Shown here in pieces: positions 10,546 to 20,924 of a stretch of 64,000 nucleotides of DNA. Position 1 is the stretch's first letter. Each line of letters starts with the position of its first letter. The stretch spans positions 1 through 64,000 of the forward strand of contig NZ_BAUJ01000003.1 in assembly GCF_000496695.1 (NCBI RefSeq), in the 5' to 3' direction. The notes under the pieces were generated by a model. The model made no database searches and had not been told where the DNA came from. It saw nothing but the letters and a program-made list of their open reading frames with translations. Origin of the DNA: Vibrio halioticoli NBRC 102217. Its GTDB lineage: Bacteria; Pseudomonadota; Gammaproteobacteria; Enterobacterales; Vibrionaceae. Made by a program: the position numbers and the translations under genes.

Positions 10546-11415
10546 TTAGTGCAGTGTGGGTTTATCTACCTGAGCAAATAATTCTTCAACTTCGGCGGCA
10601 TTAAAGTCGTAAGTTGTCCCGCAATAATCGCAGTGTAAACCTATGCTACCTTCGCTGGCTAAGATGTCGTTAACTTCTTCTTTTGCAATGGTAATAATGG
10701 CTGCGCCACTGCGCTCTCTTGAGCAACCACAGAAGAATTCAACCGGTTGAGGATCAAACAATTTAACGGTTTCTTGGTTGTATAAACGATATAGAAGTTC
10801 GTTCGCTTCTAAGCCAAATAGCTCTTCATTTTTAACGGTATCGGTAAGCTGTTCTAAGTGCTCAAAGTCATCCGCAGAGCCTGTACCATCGGGAACGACT
10901 TGTAGCAACATACCTGCGGCATGTGCTTTACCATCTAATTCACCAATACGGAACCATAAGCGAGTTTTTAGCTGCTCTGAGCGTTCGAAGTAAGTTTCTA
11001 GTACTTCTGAAAGAGTATTGCCTTCTAAACCAACCACGCCTTGGTAACGCTCTCCTTTATTTGGAGAAATAGTGATTACTAGGTGACCTTTGCCCAACAT
11101 ATCGTGCAAAGAGGCAGTGTCGGCAATTTCGCCCTCAAAGCGAGCGACGCCACGGACTTTTTGGTTATTGTCACCATTTATTACCGCAAGAGTCACAGGA
11201 CCGTCACCTTGCAGCTGTAAAGTAATTGAGCCTTCAAATTTTAAGGTAGCGGTGAGCAATGAGGTCGCAACAAGCAGTTCACCAAGTAAGTTTTGAATCG
11301 CAACTGGGTATTGTTTGCTATCTAGGATGGCTTGGTAGGCGGTATCTAGCTGTACTAACTCACCACGTACAGATAGGTCTTCAAATAAATAACGATTTAA
11401 TACGTTGCTTTCCAT
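10546..11415 (-). CDS. hslO: Redox-regulated chaperone Hsp33
   Basis: A cytoplasmic holdase switched on by oxidants. Zinc is held by four cysteines under reducing conditions and released when disulfides form. The 289-residue protein keeps all four: Cys229 and Cys231 (CGC) and Cys262 and Cys265 (CDYC), the same spacing as in E. coli. The N-terminal part is the Hsp33 substrate-binding fold. It lies 14 bases after hslR and is cotranscribed with it. Confidence 0.97.
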   Translation of the reverse strand: MESNVLNRYLFEDLSVRGELVQLDTAYQAILDSKQYPVAIQNLLGELLVATSLLTATLKFEGSITLQLQGDGPVTLAVINGDNNQKVRGVARFEGEIADTASLHDMLGKGHLVITISPNKGERYQGVVGLEGNTLSEVLETYFERSEQLKTRLWFRIGELDGKAHAAGMLLQVVPDGTGSADDFEHLEQLTDTVKNEELFGLEANELLYRLYNQETVKLFDPQPVEFFCGCSRERSGAAIITIAKEEVNDILASEGSIGLHCDYCGTTYDFNAAEVEELFAQVDKPTLH

Positions 11416-11429
11416 TAGGAAACTCCAGC

Positions 11430-11816
11430 TTATTGGTTCTTAAATTTAATCAGATCACGTCGTTGTTTTTTATCTGGACGGCGATCAGGACTTGGATTGT
11501 GTGCGTGCATTTTACGTTCTAGCGCTGTGCGTTCTCGCTTCGCTATACTTTCCGCCGTTTCGGTGTAAAGTAGTTGTGCTTCAGGTGCACCACGTCTTTG
11601 GTCCGATATTTTTTCTATCGTGACCGTTTTTTCAACGAGTCCTTGTCGCAGGGTAATTGTAGCCCCTAGTTCTATCATTTTACTTGGTTTGCTACGCTGC
11701 CCATTATAATGAACTTTGCCGCCATCGATCATATTTCGAGCGATTGAACGGGTTTTGTAAAAGCGCGCAGCCCATAACCATTTGTCGAGCCGAACAGACT
11801 CAATCGTGGAACTCAT
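11430..11816 (-). CDS. hslR: Heat-shock protein Hsp15 (S4-domain RNA-binding)
   Basis: Binds stalled 50S subunits carrying peptidyl-tRNA and helps recycle them. The 128-residue protein has an S4 RNA-binding domain at about residues 8-70 ([17 protein letters not shown]) and a basic C-terminal tail. It is first in the hslR-hslO pair, as in E. coli. A heat-shock promoter may lie in the 11817-12030 gap, but I could not assign one with confidence. Confidence 0.95.
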   Translation of the reverse strand: MSSTIESVRLDKWLWAARFYKTRSIARNMIDGGKVHYNGQRSKPSKMIELGATITLRQGLVEKTVTIEKISDQRRGAPEAQLLYTETAESIAKRERTALERKMHAHNPSPDRRPDKKQRRDLIKFKNQ

Positions 11817-12030
11817 AATGATCTTTGCTCTCTAAGTGATGTCTGGCAGGAGGGTAATGGTGACGTATATAGCATTTTTCAAGTAAATGTCTTTATTTAC
11901 AATCGAAATTATTCCCTGTTTAATTATTGGTAATAATATGTATGGTAGTCTTGCTCATCCGTTTAACCCAGTAACACCAATGCCTGCGTGGCATATTGTA
12001 TAAAAATCGGTATATCAATAGGGACTTGTC

Positions 12031-12951
12031 TTGTCTAAGTTTTCCACATATTCGCACAAAGCCAATCAATTATTGACGAGTGTCGTGAATCAACAGGCGA
12101 TCATAGCTAAAATGTTGACGTTTATTTTGCTCGTCAGCACAGCTTGGTTATGTGGTCATTTATTATGGCATCTAATGGGTTCAGAATCAGATGTTGAGCA
12201 TTGGAGACCTGTTGCAGGCTCCGGTAGCGGTGTCGCTTCGTCACCGCATCAAGGTATGGATATTTCTTCGTTAGTAAACGCCAATTTATTTGGGGTTGAA
12301 TCGAAAGAAAGCACACCGAAAGTAACACAACAAGTTGTTGACGCACCAAAGACAAGATTAAACCTTGTGCTGGTGGGTGTGGTAGCAAGTTCAATTCAAA
12401 AAAACAGCCTAGCGGTTATTGCTAATAAAGGCAGCCAAGATACTTATGGCGTTGGCGAGACTATTGATGGTACTCGCGCAAAATTAAGTAATGTCTTAAG
12501 TGATCGCGTGATTATTGAAAATCAGGGCCGTAACGAAACCTTAATGCTAGAAGGTATAGAATACAAACGTGTAGCAAATAATGCGGGGGCGGTTAAAAAA
12601 CAGCCTCAATCTAATGTTCAAGGTAACAATCCTAAAGTAGACACTGCTAGCCTAGATAAAATAAAAGCAGAAATTTCTGAGAATCCTCAACAGCTTCTTA
12701 AATATATCCGCCTTTCTCAGGTAAATCGTGATGGAAAATTAGTCGGGTATCGCGTTCGTCCAGGACGAGAACGTACTTTGTTTGATTCTATCGGTCTGCA
12801 AGATGGTGACATTGCGGTAGAACTAAATGGTGCAGATTTAAAGAATCCAGCATCAATGGGCGCCATTTGGAAGTCTTTAGGTGATTTGAGTGAGCTTAAC
12901 CTCACGGTTGAGCGAAACGGTCAACGCTACGATATTTATTTACAACTATAG
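12031..12951 (+). CDS. gspC: Type II secretion protein C (EpsC/GspC)
   Basis: Inner-membrane protein that links the secretion platform to the outer-membrane secretin and helps select cargo. Residues about 28-48 are the single membrane span. The homology region (VVDAPKTRLNLVLVGVVAS onward, about residues 108-180) binds GspD N0. A PDZ domain covers about residues 225-305 (YRVRPGRERTLFDSIGLQDG). The start is TTG 12031 with GGGA six bases upstream; no ATG fits the expected N-terminus. First gene of a 12-gene operon ending with gspN. The prepilin peptidase (gspO/pilD) is not in it, as in other vibrios. Confidence 0.95.
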   Translation: MSKFSTYSHKANQLLTSVVNQQAIIAKMLTFILLVSTAWLCGHLLWHLMGSESDVEHWRPVAGSGSGVASSPHQGMDISSLVNANLFGVESKESTPKVTQQVVDAPKTRLNLVLVGVVASSIQKNSLAVIANKGSQDTYGVGETIDGTRAKLSNVLSDRVIIENQGRNETLMLEGIEYKRVANNAGAVKKQPQSNVQGNNPKVDTASLDKIKAEISENPQQLLKYIRLSQVNRDGKLVGYRVRPGRERTLFDSIGLQDGDIAVELNGADLKNPASMGAIWKSLGDLSELNLTVERNGQRYDIYLQL

Positions 12952-13044
12952 TTTGATAGCTGTCTAGCTATCATTGCGAGAGCATGAGCCTAATTATATG
13001 CGCCATGCTAGGCACTTTGTGCCATTGATTTTTGGGAGTATCAC

Positions 13045-15072
13045 GTGAAAGGTTGGTTTAGCAAGAGTGCATGGCTACTGTTAGGTAGTTTGGTATGCAC
13101 ACCAGCATTTAGTGCCGATGAATTTAGCGCCAGCTTCAAAGGCACTGATATTGGCGAATTTATTAATATTGTCGGACGAAACTTAGAAAAGACCATTATT
13201 GTTGACCCTTCGGTGAGGGGCAAGATTGATGTGCGTAGCTATGATGTTTTGAACGAGAAACAGTATTATCAGTTTTTCCTTAGTGTCCTTGAGGTGTATG
13301 GGTTTGCCGTTGTCGAAATGGAAAACGGCGTCATCAAGGTGATTAAATCTAAGGATGCGAAAACCTCTGCTGTTCCTGTAGTCGGGGACAACAAAATCAA
13401 AGGTGATGCGGTAGTAACTCGTGTAGTAGCAGTGCGTAATGTATCGGTACGTGAACTCTCGCCACTACTTCGTCAATTGAACGATAATGCGGGTGCCGGT
13501 AACGTTGTTCACTATGATCCAGCGAATATCATCCTGATTACAGGTCGTGCGGCTGTAGTAAACCGCTTGGCTGAGATTATTGAGCGTGTGGATAAAGCCG
13601 GCGATAAATCAATTGAAGTTGTACCACTAAAATTTGCTTCTGCTGCAGAGATGGTGCGTATCGTTGAAGCGCTAAACAAAACCACGGAAGCGAAAAATAC
13701 TCCAGCTTTCCTACAACCAAAACTGGTTGCTGATGAACGTACTAACTCCGTATTAATCTCTGGCGATCCACAAGTGCGTAAGCGCTTGAAGAAAGTGGTA
13801 TCGCAACTTGATAAAGAGATGGAAGTTAAAGGCAACAACCAAGTTATTTACTTAAAAAATGCGAATGCAGAAGATTTAGTCGAAGTTCTTAAAGGTGTGT
13901 CAGATAACTTAGCTGCGGCTAAGAAAACAGCACAGGGCGGCGCTGCGACTCGAAACTCCAAGTCTGATGTAATGATTTCAGCGCATAAAGGCACCAACTC
14001 CCTCGTTATTACTGCTCCGCCAGATATCATGAAAGCATTACGTGATGTGATCGCTCAGCTAGATATTCGTCGTGCTCAAGTATTGATTGAAGCCTTGATT
14101 GTTGAAATGTCGGAAGGTGATGGCGTTAACCTTGGCGTGCAATGGGGTAACTTAGAAACAGGTGCGGTAGTTCAATACGGTAACAGTGGCGCCTCTATTG
14201 GTCAGGTTATGGTCGGTAGAGAAGAAGCGAAAGATACTTCTCGTACTGAAACATACACAGATCCATCAACTGGTCTAACTACCACTAAAACCATTGATGA
14301 GTCAGGTGACTACTCAACGCTTGCAAGTGCACTTAGCGGCGTAAACGGCGCGGCAGTGAGTTTGGCGATGGGTGACTGGACAGCGTTGATTAGCGCAGTG
14401 GCAACGGACTCAAACTCTAACATTCTATCGTCTCCTAGCATTACGGTTATGGATAACGGCGAAGCGTCGTTCATTGTGGGTGAAGAGGTGCCGGTATTAA
14501 CGGGTTCTACTTCGGGCTCAAACAATGAAAACCCATTCCAAACCGTTGATCGTAAAGAAGTAGGTATCAAACTTAAAGTTGTGCCACAAATTAACGAAGG
14601 TGACTCTGTTCAGTTGAAGATTGAACAAGAAGTTTCTAACGTACTTGGTGCAAACGGTGCGGTGGATGTTCGCTTTGCGAAACGTCAATTAAATACATCC
14701 GTTATGATCCAAGACGGACAAATGCTCGTGCTGGGTGGTTTGATTGATGAGCGTGCAATGGAAAGTGAATCTAAAGTACCGCTACTGGGTGATATTCCTT
14801 GGTTAGGACAACTGTTCAGATCAACCAGCACTCAGGTAGAAAAGAAAAACCTAATGGTATTCATTAAACCAACCATTATTCGTGATGGTATGACAGCCGA
14901 TGGTATTACCCAGCGTAAATACAACTACATCCGCGCTGAGCAATTGTACAAAGCCGAAGAAGGCTTAAAACTGCTACCGGATGACTTGATTCCGGTAATG
15001 CCTAAGTTTGGTGATGAAGCTAGCCGTCCAAAAGAGCTACAAGCCTTTATTGAGCAAGTGGACCACAAGTAA
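13045..15072 (+). CDS. gspD: Type II secretin (EpsD/GspD)
   Basis: Forms the multimeric outer-membrane channel for folded exoproteins. The 675 residues include a signal peptide (about residues 1-24, ending near AFSA), the N0-N1-N2-N3 periplasmic domains, and the C-terminal secretin domain with the signature [15 protein letters not shown] short S-domain-like tail would bind a pilotin. Translation starts at GTG 13045, with GGGAG upstream. The stop codon overlaps the gspE start (TAATG). Confidence 0.98.
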   Translation: MKGWFSKSAWLLLGSLVCTPAFSADEFSASFKGTDIGEFINIVGRNLEKTIIVDPSVRGKIDVRSYDVLNEKQYYQFFLSVLEVYGFAVVEMENGVIKVIKSKDAKTSAVPVVGDNKIKGDAVVTRVVAVRNVSVRELSPLLRQLNDNAGAGNVVHYDPANIILITGRAAVVNRLAEIIERVDKAGDKSIEVVPLKFASAAEMVRIVEALNKTTEAKNTPAFLQPKLVADERTNSVLISGDPQVRKRLKKVVSQLDKEMEVKGNNQVIYLKNANAEDLVEVLKGVSDNLAAAKKTAQGGAATRNSKSDVMISAHKGTNSLVITAPPDIMKALRDVIAQLDIRRAQVLIEALIVEMSEGDGVNLGVQWGNLETGAVVQYGNSGASIGQVMVGREEAKDTSRTETYTDPSTGLTTTKTIDESGDYSTLASALSGVNGAAVSLAMGDWTALISAVATDSNSNILSSPSITVMDNGEASFIVGEEVPVLTGSTSGSNNENPFQTVDRKEVGIKLKVVPQINEGDSVQLKIEQEVSNVLGANGAVDVRFAKRQLNTSVMIQDGQMLVLGGLIDERAMESESKVPLLGDIPWLGQLFRSTSTQVEKKNLMVFIKPTIIRDGMTADGITQRKYNYIRAEQLYKAEEGLKLLPDDLIPVMPKFGDEASRPKELQAFIEQVDHK

Positions 15073-16577
15073 TGGACGAAGCATTTTCAACATATAAAGC
15101 AGGTACTACACGTCTACCGTTTGGCTTTGCTAAGCGCTTTAGTGTAGTGCTTGAGCCGAACGATAAAGGCGATGCATACCAGTTGTTTTATGTCGATCCA
15201 ATGCAAACGTCGACACTGTTAGAGGTGATGCGAGTATCACCTCTGCCAATCCAATTGGTTGAGATGGATAAGCATGATTTTGAATCGAAACTTTCAGATT
15301 CTTATCAGCGCGATTCTTCAGAAGCTAGACAGTTAATGGAAGACATTGGTGCAGACAACGATGACTTCTTCTCGTTGGCGGAAGAAATTCCGCACAATGA
15401 GGATTTATTAGAAGCCGAAGATGACGCGCCAATTATCAAGTTGATCAACGCCATGTTGGGTGAAGCAATCAAAGAAGGGGCTTCGGATATTCATATCGAG
15501 TCCTTTGAGAAGCACCTTTCCATTCGTTTCCGTGTGGATGGCGTATTGCGTGATGTCTTAGCGCCGAGCCGTAAACTGGCCCCTTTGTTGGTGTCCAGGG
15601 TTAAGGTTATGGCAAAACTGGATATCGCCGAGAAGCGTGTACCACAAGATGGTCGTATTTCACTATTGATTGGTGGACGAGCGGTGGATGTGCGTGTGTC
15701 TACTATGCCTTCCTCTCATGGTGAGCGTGTGGTTATGCGTCTATTGGATAAAAATGCCACTCAGCTTGATCTTGATAGCTTAGGTATGTCCTCGAACAAC
15801 CACGTGCGTCTACAAAACTTAATTCAAAAACCGCACGGCATTATCTTAGTAACAGGCCCTACAGGTTCAGGTAAATCCACCACCTTGTATGCAGGCTTGC
15901 AGGAACTAAACAGTGCCGAGCGAAATATCCTGACGGTTGAAGACCCGATTGAATTTGATATTGATGGCATTGGTCAAACGCAAGTAAACCCTAAGGTTGA
16001 TATGACCTTTGCGCGTGGTTTAAGAGCGATTCTGCGTCAAGACCCTGACGTAGTAATGATTGGTGAGATTCGTGACCTTGAGACCGCTCAGATTGCGGTA
16101 CAAGCGTCTTTAACCGGTCACTTGGTAATGTCTACACTGCACACCAACACCGCCGTCGGTACTATCACACGTTTAAGAGATATGGGCATTGAGCCTTTCT
16201 TAATCTCTTCTTCTCTATTGGGTATTTTGGCGCAACGATTGGTGCGTACGCTGTGTAAAGAGTGTCGTGAACCTTATCAGGCCGATGCTGAGCAGAAAAA
16301 ACTGTTCCACCTTGCTGCTGATGACGACTTAGTGCTTTATCGACCAAAAGGGTGTGAGCATTGTAATAACAAAGGTTACAAAGGCCGTACTGGTATTCAT
16401 GAATTGCTGGTGGTTGACGAAAGCGTCCAGTCATTGATTCATGGTGAGCAAAGCGAGCAAGAGATTGAACACGTCGTGCGTCAATCTACGCCAAGCATTC
16501 GCCAAGACGGTTTGAACAAAGCAAGGGCTGGAAAAACGACCCTAGAAGAAGTTATGCGAGTAACTAGGGAAGAATAA
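15072..16577 (+). CDS. gspE: Type II secretion ATPase (EpsE/GspE)
   Basis: Cytoplasmic hexameric ATPase that drives pseudopilus assembly. The 501-residue protein has an N-terminal GspL-binding domain, the Walker A motif [12 protein letters not shown], an Asp box and Walker B region ([11 protein letters not shown]), a His box (STLHTN), and a zinc-binding tetracysteine loop (LCKEC and CEHC) typical of this branch. It overlaps gspD by one base and gspF by one base, so translation is coupled. Confidence 0.98.
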   Translation: MDEAFSTYKAGTTRLPFGFAKRFSVVLEPNDKGDAYQLFYVDPMQTSTLLEVMRVSPLPIQLVEMDKHDFESKLSDSYQRDSSEARQLMEDIGADNDDFFSLAEEIPHNEDLLEAEDDAPIIKLINAMLGEAIKEGASDIHIESFEKHLSIRFRVDGVLRDVLAPSRKLAPLLVSRVKVMAKLDIAEKRVPQDGRISLLIGGRAVDVRVSTMPSSHGERVVMRLLDKNATQLDLDSLGMSSNNHVRLQNLIQKPHGIILVTGPTGSGKSTTLYAGLQELNSAERNILTVEDPIEFDIDGIGQTQVNPKVDMTFARGLRAILRQDPDVVMIGEIRDLETAQIAVQASLTGHLVMSTLHTNTAVGTITRLRDMGIEPFLISSSLLGILAQRLVRTLCKECREPYQADAEQKKLFHLAADDDLVLYRPKGCEHCNNKGYKGRTGIHELLVVDESVQSLIHGEQSEQEIEHVVRQSTPSIRQDGLNKARAGKTTLEEVMRVTREE

Positions 16578-17794
16578 TGGCTGCATTTGAATATAAAGCG
16601 CTAGATGCGAAAGGTCGCCAAAAGAAAGGCGTAACCGAAGGTGATAACGCCAGACAAGTTAGGCAACGCTTGAAAGAGCAAGGCTTAATGCCGATTGAGA
16701 TCAGCGAAACTCAGACTAAGAAAAAGTCATCAAAGTCTCGTGGTTTTCAGCGCGGTATCAGCACGCCAGATCTTGCGTTATTGACGCGTCAATTATCGAC
16801 CCTTGTTCAAGCCGGCATGCCTTTAGAAGAGTGTTTAAGAGCGGTTGCGGAACAATCTGAAAAAGCGCACATTCGCAGTATGTTAGTGAGTGTTCGCTCT
16901 AAGGTCGTTGAAGGTTACACTTTAGCTGACAGTATGAGTGAATATCCTACCGTCTTTGATGACCTGTTCTGTGCTATGGTCGCGGCGGGTGAAAAATCTG
17001 GACACCTAGACGCGGTTTTAGAACGTCTTGCCGATTATGCCGAAAAACGCCAAAAATTACGTTCAAAACTACAACAAGCCATGATCTACCCAATTATGCT
17101 GACCTTGATTGCGGTCGCGGTTATTGGCTTTTTGTTGGCTACCGTTGTGCCAAAAATTGTCGACCAATTTGTTCAAATGGGACAAGAACTACCCACCTCA
17201 ACTCAGATTTTGATCAATGCCAGTGCCTTTGTACAAGACTATGGTGTGCTATTGGTGGTTAGCGTTGTGGTGTTGGTTGTTGGCGTTAAAATTTTATTGA
17301 AAAAGCCAGAGTTAAGGCTGCGCTGGGACGGTCGTGTATTAAACGTTCCTGTGATTGGCCGCGTTGCTCGAGGCTTAAATACCTCTCGTTTTGCTCGTAC
17401 CTTAGCTATATGCTCGGCAAGTGCTATCCCTCTTTTAGATGGGATGATTGTTGCCGCAGACGTTATGGGTAATAAGTTCTTTAAGAAGCAGGTCCTTGAA
17501 GCTTCAGATAAAGTGCGAGAAGGGGGAAGTTTGCGTCACTCTTTGCAACAGAGCAAACTGTTCCCACCTATGATGCTGCATATGATCGCCAGTGGTGAGC
17601 AATCGGGTGAACTTGAACAAATGTTGACTCGTGCTGCCGATAACCAAGACCAAGATTTTGAGTCTCAGGTGAATATGGCGCTGGGTGTTTTTGAACCACT
17701 GCTGATTGTTTTTATGGCAGGGATTGTATTATTTATTGTAGTTGCCACTATGATGCCACTGCTTGAACTGAATAACTTGGTATCGGGTGCTTAG
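16577..17794 (+). CDS. gspF: Type II secretion platform protein (EpsF/GspF)
   Basis: Polytopic core of the inner-membrane platform. The 405-residue protein has two T2SSF repeats (about residues 70-195 and 270-395) and three membrane segments near residues 170-195, 220-240 and 375-398. It contacts GspE and GspL. ATG overlaps the last base of the gspE stop. Confidence 0.97.
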   Translation: MAAFEYKALDAKGRQKKGVTEGDNARQVRQRLKEQGLMPIEISETQTKKKSSKSRGFQRGISTPDLALLTRQLSTLVQAGMPLEECLRAVAEQSEKAHIRSMLVSVRSKVVEGYTLADSMSEYPTVFDDLFCAMVAAGEKSGHLDAVLERLADYAEKRQKLRSKLQQAMIYPIMLTLIAVAVIGFLLATVVPKIVDQFVQMGQELPTSTQILINASAFVQDYGVLLVVSVVVLVVGVKILLKKPELRLRWDGRVLNVPVIGRVARGLNTSRFARTLAICSASAIPLLDGMIVAADVMGNKFFKKQVLEASDKVREGGSLRHSLQQSKLFPPMMLHMIASGEQSGELEQMLTRAADNQDQDFESQVNMALGVFEPLLIVFMAGIVLFIVVATMMPLLELNNLVSGA

Positions 17795-17822
17795 TCATTA
17801 ACCCGAGTGTATGGAGAAAAAA

Positions 17823-18266
17823 ATGAAACGAAATAAGAAACAACAAGGCTTTACCTTGCTAGAGGTTATGGTTGTTGTGGTAATCCTAGGTATTTTGGCC
17901 AGCTTTGTTGTTCCTAACTTGTTAGGTAACAAAGAGAAAGCTGACCAACAAAAAGCGATCACCGACATTGTAGCGTTGGAAAATGCGCTAGATATGTACA
18001 AGCTAGACAACAGTGTTTACCCAACCACAGACCAAGGCTTAGATGCATTGGTAAGCCGTCCTACAGGTTCACCAGAGCCTCGTAACTACCGTGCTGATGG
18101 TTATATTCGTCGTCTTCCAAAAGACCCATGGGGTTATGATTACCAATACCTAAGCCCTGGTGATAACGGCAATATCGATATCTTCACGCTTGGTGCGGAT
18201 GGTCAAGATGGAGGCGAAGGTTCATCAACTGATATTGGTAACTGGAACCTGCAAGACTTCCAGTAG
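17823..18266 (+). CDS. gspG: Major pseudopilin (EpsG/GspG)
   Basis: Forms the pseudopilus that pushes substrates through the secretin. The prepilin leader and cleavage site are plain: a basic stretch, then G-FTLLEVMVVVVILG with Glu at +5. Mature features include PKDPWGYDYQYLSPG and the calcium-binding loop near the C-terminus. An ATG at 17811 is in frame, but the ATGGAG sequence there serves as the ribosome site for ATG 17823. The chosen start gives 147 residues, the usual EpsG length. Confidence 0.97.
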   Translation: MKRNKKQQGFTLLEVMVVVVILGILASFVVPNLLGNKEKADQQKAITDIVALENALDMYKLDNSVYPTTDQGLDALVSRPTGSPEPRNYRADGYIRRLPKDPWGYDYQYLSPGDNGNIDIFTLGADGQDGGEGSSTDIGNWNLQDFQ

Positions 18267-18275
18267 CCTTAACTC

Positions 18276-18878
18276 GTGGTGAAACAGCATAAAAAACAGC
18301 GTGGCTTTACCCTGCTAGAAATCATGTTAGTCATGGTTTTAGTTTCGGTAAGTGCCATTGCTGTTGTCATAAACTTACCTCAAAGTGGTTCTGATGCCGC
18401 GCAAACGCGCTCACAACAGCTTTTTCAGCGTCTGACCATGTTGCATCAAGATGCAATTCTTAATGGTTGGGATCTTGGCATTCGCTTTGATCCAGCGGGG
18501 AAAAAGTATCGCTTATTGAAACTGACTAAAGACGGTTGGCAAGCGTTAGATCATCGCAGAATTCCCGCAGATACTGAACTTGAGGACGGCCTAACACTCA
18601 CTTGGGAGTTAGGTGACGGCACTTGGGGTAAGCAAGACTCCTTATTTAAACAAGAATCATTGTTTGATGAAGAGATGTTTGCCAAGGAAGAAAAGAAAAA
18701 ACAAGAACTGCCTCCGCAAGCCTTTATTCTTTCAAGTGGTGAGTTAACCCCATTTGAGGTGTACATCTATCCAAGCTCAGAAGCGCAAGGGGATGATAAT
18801 TGGCGAGTTGTGGCGTTAGAGAACGGCAGTGTTAAGTTACTTAAGCCGGGTGAGGAGCTGAAAGATGAAGTCCGCTAA
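18276..18878 (+). CDS. gspH: Minor pseudopilin (EpsH/GspH)
   Basis: Minor pseudopilin of the pilus tip or shaft. The prepilin motif is RG-FTLLEIMLVMVLV at about residues 8-25. The 200-residue length and the SLFDEEMFA segment match EpsH of vibrios. Start is GTG 18276, with a second GTG directly after it; the exact start is uncertain by one codon. Its end overlaps gspI by 14 bases. Confidence 0.95.
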   Translation: MVKQHKKQRGFTLLEIMLVMVLVSVSAIAVVINLPQSGSDAAQTRSQQLFQRLTMLHQDAILNGWDLGIRFDPAGKKYRLLKLTKDGWQALDHRRIPADTELEDGLTLTWELGDGTWGKQDSLFKQESLFDEEMFAKEEKKKQELPPQAFILSSGELTPFEVYIYPSSEAQGDDNWRVVALENGSVKLLKPGEELKDEVR

Positions 18879-19224
18879 AGGCATGACTTTGTTGGAAGTT
18901 CTCATAGCTCTAGCTATTTTTGCTACCGCTTCAATGAGTGTCGTTCGAGCGGTCACTCAGCACATTAATAGCATTGGCTATTTAGAGCAAAAAACCTTTG
19001 CCGGTATGGTTGCCGATAATCAAATGACATTGATGATGCTCGCTGAGCCACCGAAAAGCCCGCGTAAGGGCACTTCTGAGTTGGCTGGGCAAGAATGGTT
19101 TTGGACGCAAACTCCGGTAGCAACCGGTAATGACTATTTGCGTGCGATTGATATTAGCGTGTCTTTAAATCAAAACGGGGATAACCCTCTAGTAACGGTG
19201 AGAAGTTATGTTCCGTTGCAATAG
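18865..19224 (+). CDS. gspI: Minor pseudopilin (EpsI/GspI)
   Basis: Tip component that forms a complex with GspJ and GspK. The 119-residue protein starts MKSAKG-MTLLEVLIALAIFA, a standard type IV prepilin leader with Glu at +5. GAGGAGCTGAAAG within gspH supplies the ribosome site. It overlaps gspH (14 bases) and gspJ (17 bases). Confidence 0.95.
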   Translation: MKSAKGMTLLEVLIALAIFATASMSVVRAVTQHINSIGYLEQKTFAGMVADNQMTLMMLAEPPKSPRKGTSELAGQEWFWTQTPVATGNDYLRAIDISVSLNQNGDNPLVTVRSYVPLQ

Positions 19225-19882
19225 TATGGCTCGTTACAATAAAGCGAAAGGCTTTACCTTAATAGAGGTACTGGTCGCAATTGCGGTTTTTGCCAGTTTA
19301 AGTATTGCCGCGTATCAAGTGGTATTTCAGGTTCAATTGAGCAATACCCAGTCTCAAGAAAAATTGGGTCGCTTACAGCAATTGCAAGCCACATTAGTTT
19401 ATTTAGACAGTGATTTTCGTCAAATTGCCGTGCGCCGCTTCCGTAATGATGGAGAGGAAGCGGGTACAGAAGAATCAGGACAATCCCTGTTGTATTGGAA
19501 AGACAATTTACTCGACTCTGATGCCAAAGGCGTATTGTTTACTCGTCTAGGTTGGATTAACCCGCAACAGCAATTTCCCCGTGGTGAAATTACCAAAGTG
19601 GGTTATCGAATTCAGGGTGACAAATTAGAGCGTGTCTGGTGGCGATACCCAGATACCCCAGCCGCACAAGAAGGCATAGTGACGCCACTTCTGGATAAGG
19701 TCGAGAAGTTCGATATGCGTTTTTACAATGGCGAAGCTTGGGTAAAAGAGTGGGTCGACAGTGATGCGTTGCCAAAAGCTATCGCGGTGGATTTAACACT
19801 GGAAGATTATGGCAAGTTAGAGCGTATCTACCTTACTGCAGACGGTAAGTTTGAGAGGATCAATGAAGATACGCCAGAATAA
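19208..19882 (+). CDS. gspJ: Minor pseudopilin (EpsJ/GspJ)
   Basis: Tip pseudopilin of 224 residues with the leader KG-FTLIEVLVAIAVFA. The downstream region FTRLGWINPQQQFPRGE is typical of EpsJ. ATG 19226 is a possible alternative, but it has no ribosome site. ATG 19208 has GGTGAG upstream and leaves the same leader length (about 14 residues) as V. cholerae EpsJ. Confidence 0.94.
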   Translation: MFRCNSMARYNKAKGFTLIEVLVAIAVFASLSIAAYQVVFQVQLSNTQSQEKLGRLQQLQATLVYLDSDFRQIAVRRFRNDGEEAGTEESGQSLLYWKDNLLDSDAKGVLFTRLGWINPQQQFPRGEITKVGYRIQGDKLERVWWRYPDTPAAQEGIVTPLLDKVEKFDMRFYNGEAWVKEWVDSDALPKAIAVDLTLEDYGKLERIYLTADGKFERINEDTPE

Positions 19883-20924
19883 TCCATCCCAGCTTATTGG
19901 TCGAACATATAAAGGCCACAAGCAACAACAAGGCGTTGCTTTGATCATTGTATTGTTGCTATTAGCTGTAATGACTGCCATTGCTGCCACTATGTCTGAG
20001 CGTTTAATGCTCAGTGTGGATAGAGCGGGTAATCAGGTGAATAACCAACAAGCCTACTGGTACGCAATTGGTGTGGAAGCATTGGCAAAATATGGTATTC
20101 AGCAGAGTCTGGAAGACGGCGAAACGGTAAACTTGAGTCAGCCTTGGGCTTTAGATGAACAAACATACCCGTTGGAATATGGTGAAGCTCGCGGTGTGAT
20201 TCGTGACATGCAAGCGTGTTTCAATGTTAATGCTCTGGCCGCTGTTCAGTTGGACGCAACCACCAGTGCTCGCCCTTACTTGCTCGAGGTGTGGCGCACT
20301 TTATTAGAAGAAGCAGGCCTAGATAACTATCAGGCTGAAGTGGTTGCTGATTCTACGTGGGAATATCTAGACGAAAACGACGTTGTGACCACTCAATCTG
20401 GAGTGGAAGATGCCACCTATGAGGGGCTCTCTCCTGCGTATATGGCACCGAATGGTTTAATTGCCGATCTTAGTGAGCTAAGAAGTGTCTATCAAATGAC
20501 GGGCCCGGCAATGAAACAAATTTCTTGGCTAGCGTGCGCGTTACCAACCGATGATTTGCGTATTAATGTGAATACCATCAGAGCTTGGCAAGCTAAGTTA
20601 ATTGTGGCTCTGTTTAACTCTGAAATCAGTGAAGAACAAGCACAAAAAGTTATTGAAGACCGTCCATATGACGGTTGGGAAAGTACGGACGAATTTTTAT
20701 CTGAACCCGATATTGCTGGCGTTAGTGATGACATCAAAAACAAAGCCAAAGCCTATTTATCGGTAGACAGTAAGTACTTTGAACTGGATACAGAAGTATT
20801 TGTGCAGGAAGCTCGAGTTCGCTTGAGAAGCCTGCTTTATAGTGAAAATAAAGACGAATCGCGGGTAGTACGCCGTCGATTTGGAGGAATTAGTGAGCGA
20901 AATCCTGACAGTTCGGCTCAGTAG
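19863..20924 (+). CDS. gspK: Minor pseudopilin (EpsK/GspK)
   Basis: Large pseudopilin that caps the pseudopilus tip. The leader ends QQG-VALIIVLLLLAVMTAIAA, lacking Glu at +5, which is normal for GspK. The alpha-helical insertion domain covers the middle (about residues 100-240). A TTG at 19851 would add four residues, but GAGG precedes ATG 19863, giving 353 residues. The start overlaps the last 20 bases of gspJ. Confidence 0.95.
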   Translation: MKIRQNNPSQLIGRTYKGHKQQQGVALIIVLLLLAVMTAIAATMSERLMLSVDRAGNQVNNQQAYWYAIGVEALAKYGIQQSLEDGETVNLSQPWALDEQTYPLEYGEARGVIRDMQACFNVNALAAVQLDATTSARPYLLEVWRTLLEEAGLDNYQAEVVADSTWEYLDENDVVTTQSGVEDATYEGLSPAYMAPNGLIADLSELRSVYQMTGPAMKQISWLACALPTDDLRINVNTIRAWQAKLIVALFNSEISEEQAQKVIEDRPYDGWESTDEFLSEPDIAGVSDDIKNKAKAYLSVDSKYFELDTEVFVQEARVRLRSLLYSENKDESRVVRRRFGGISERNPDSSAQ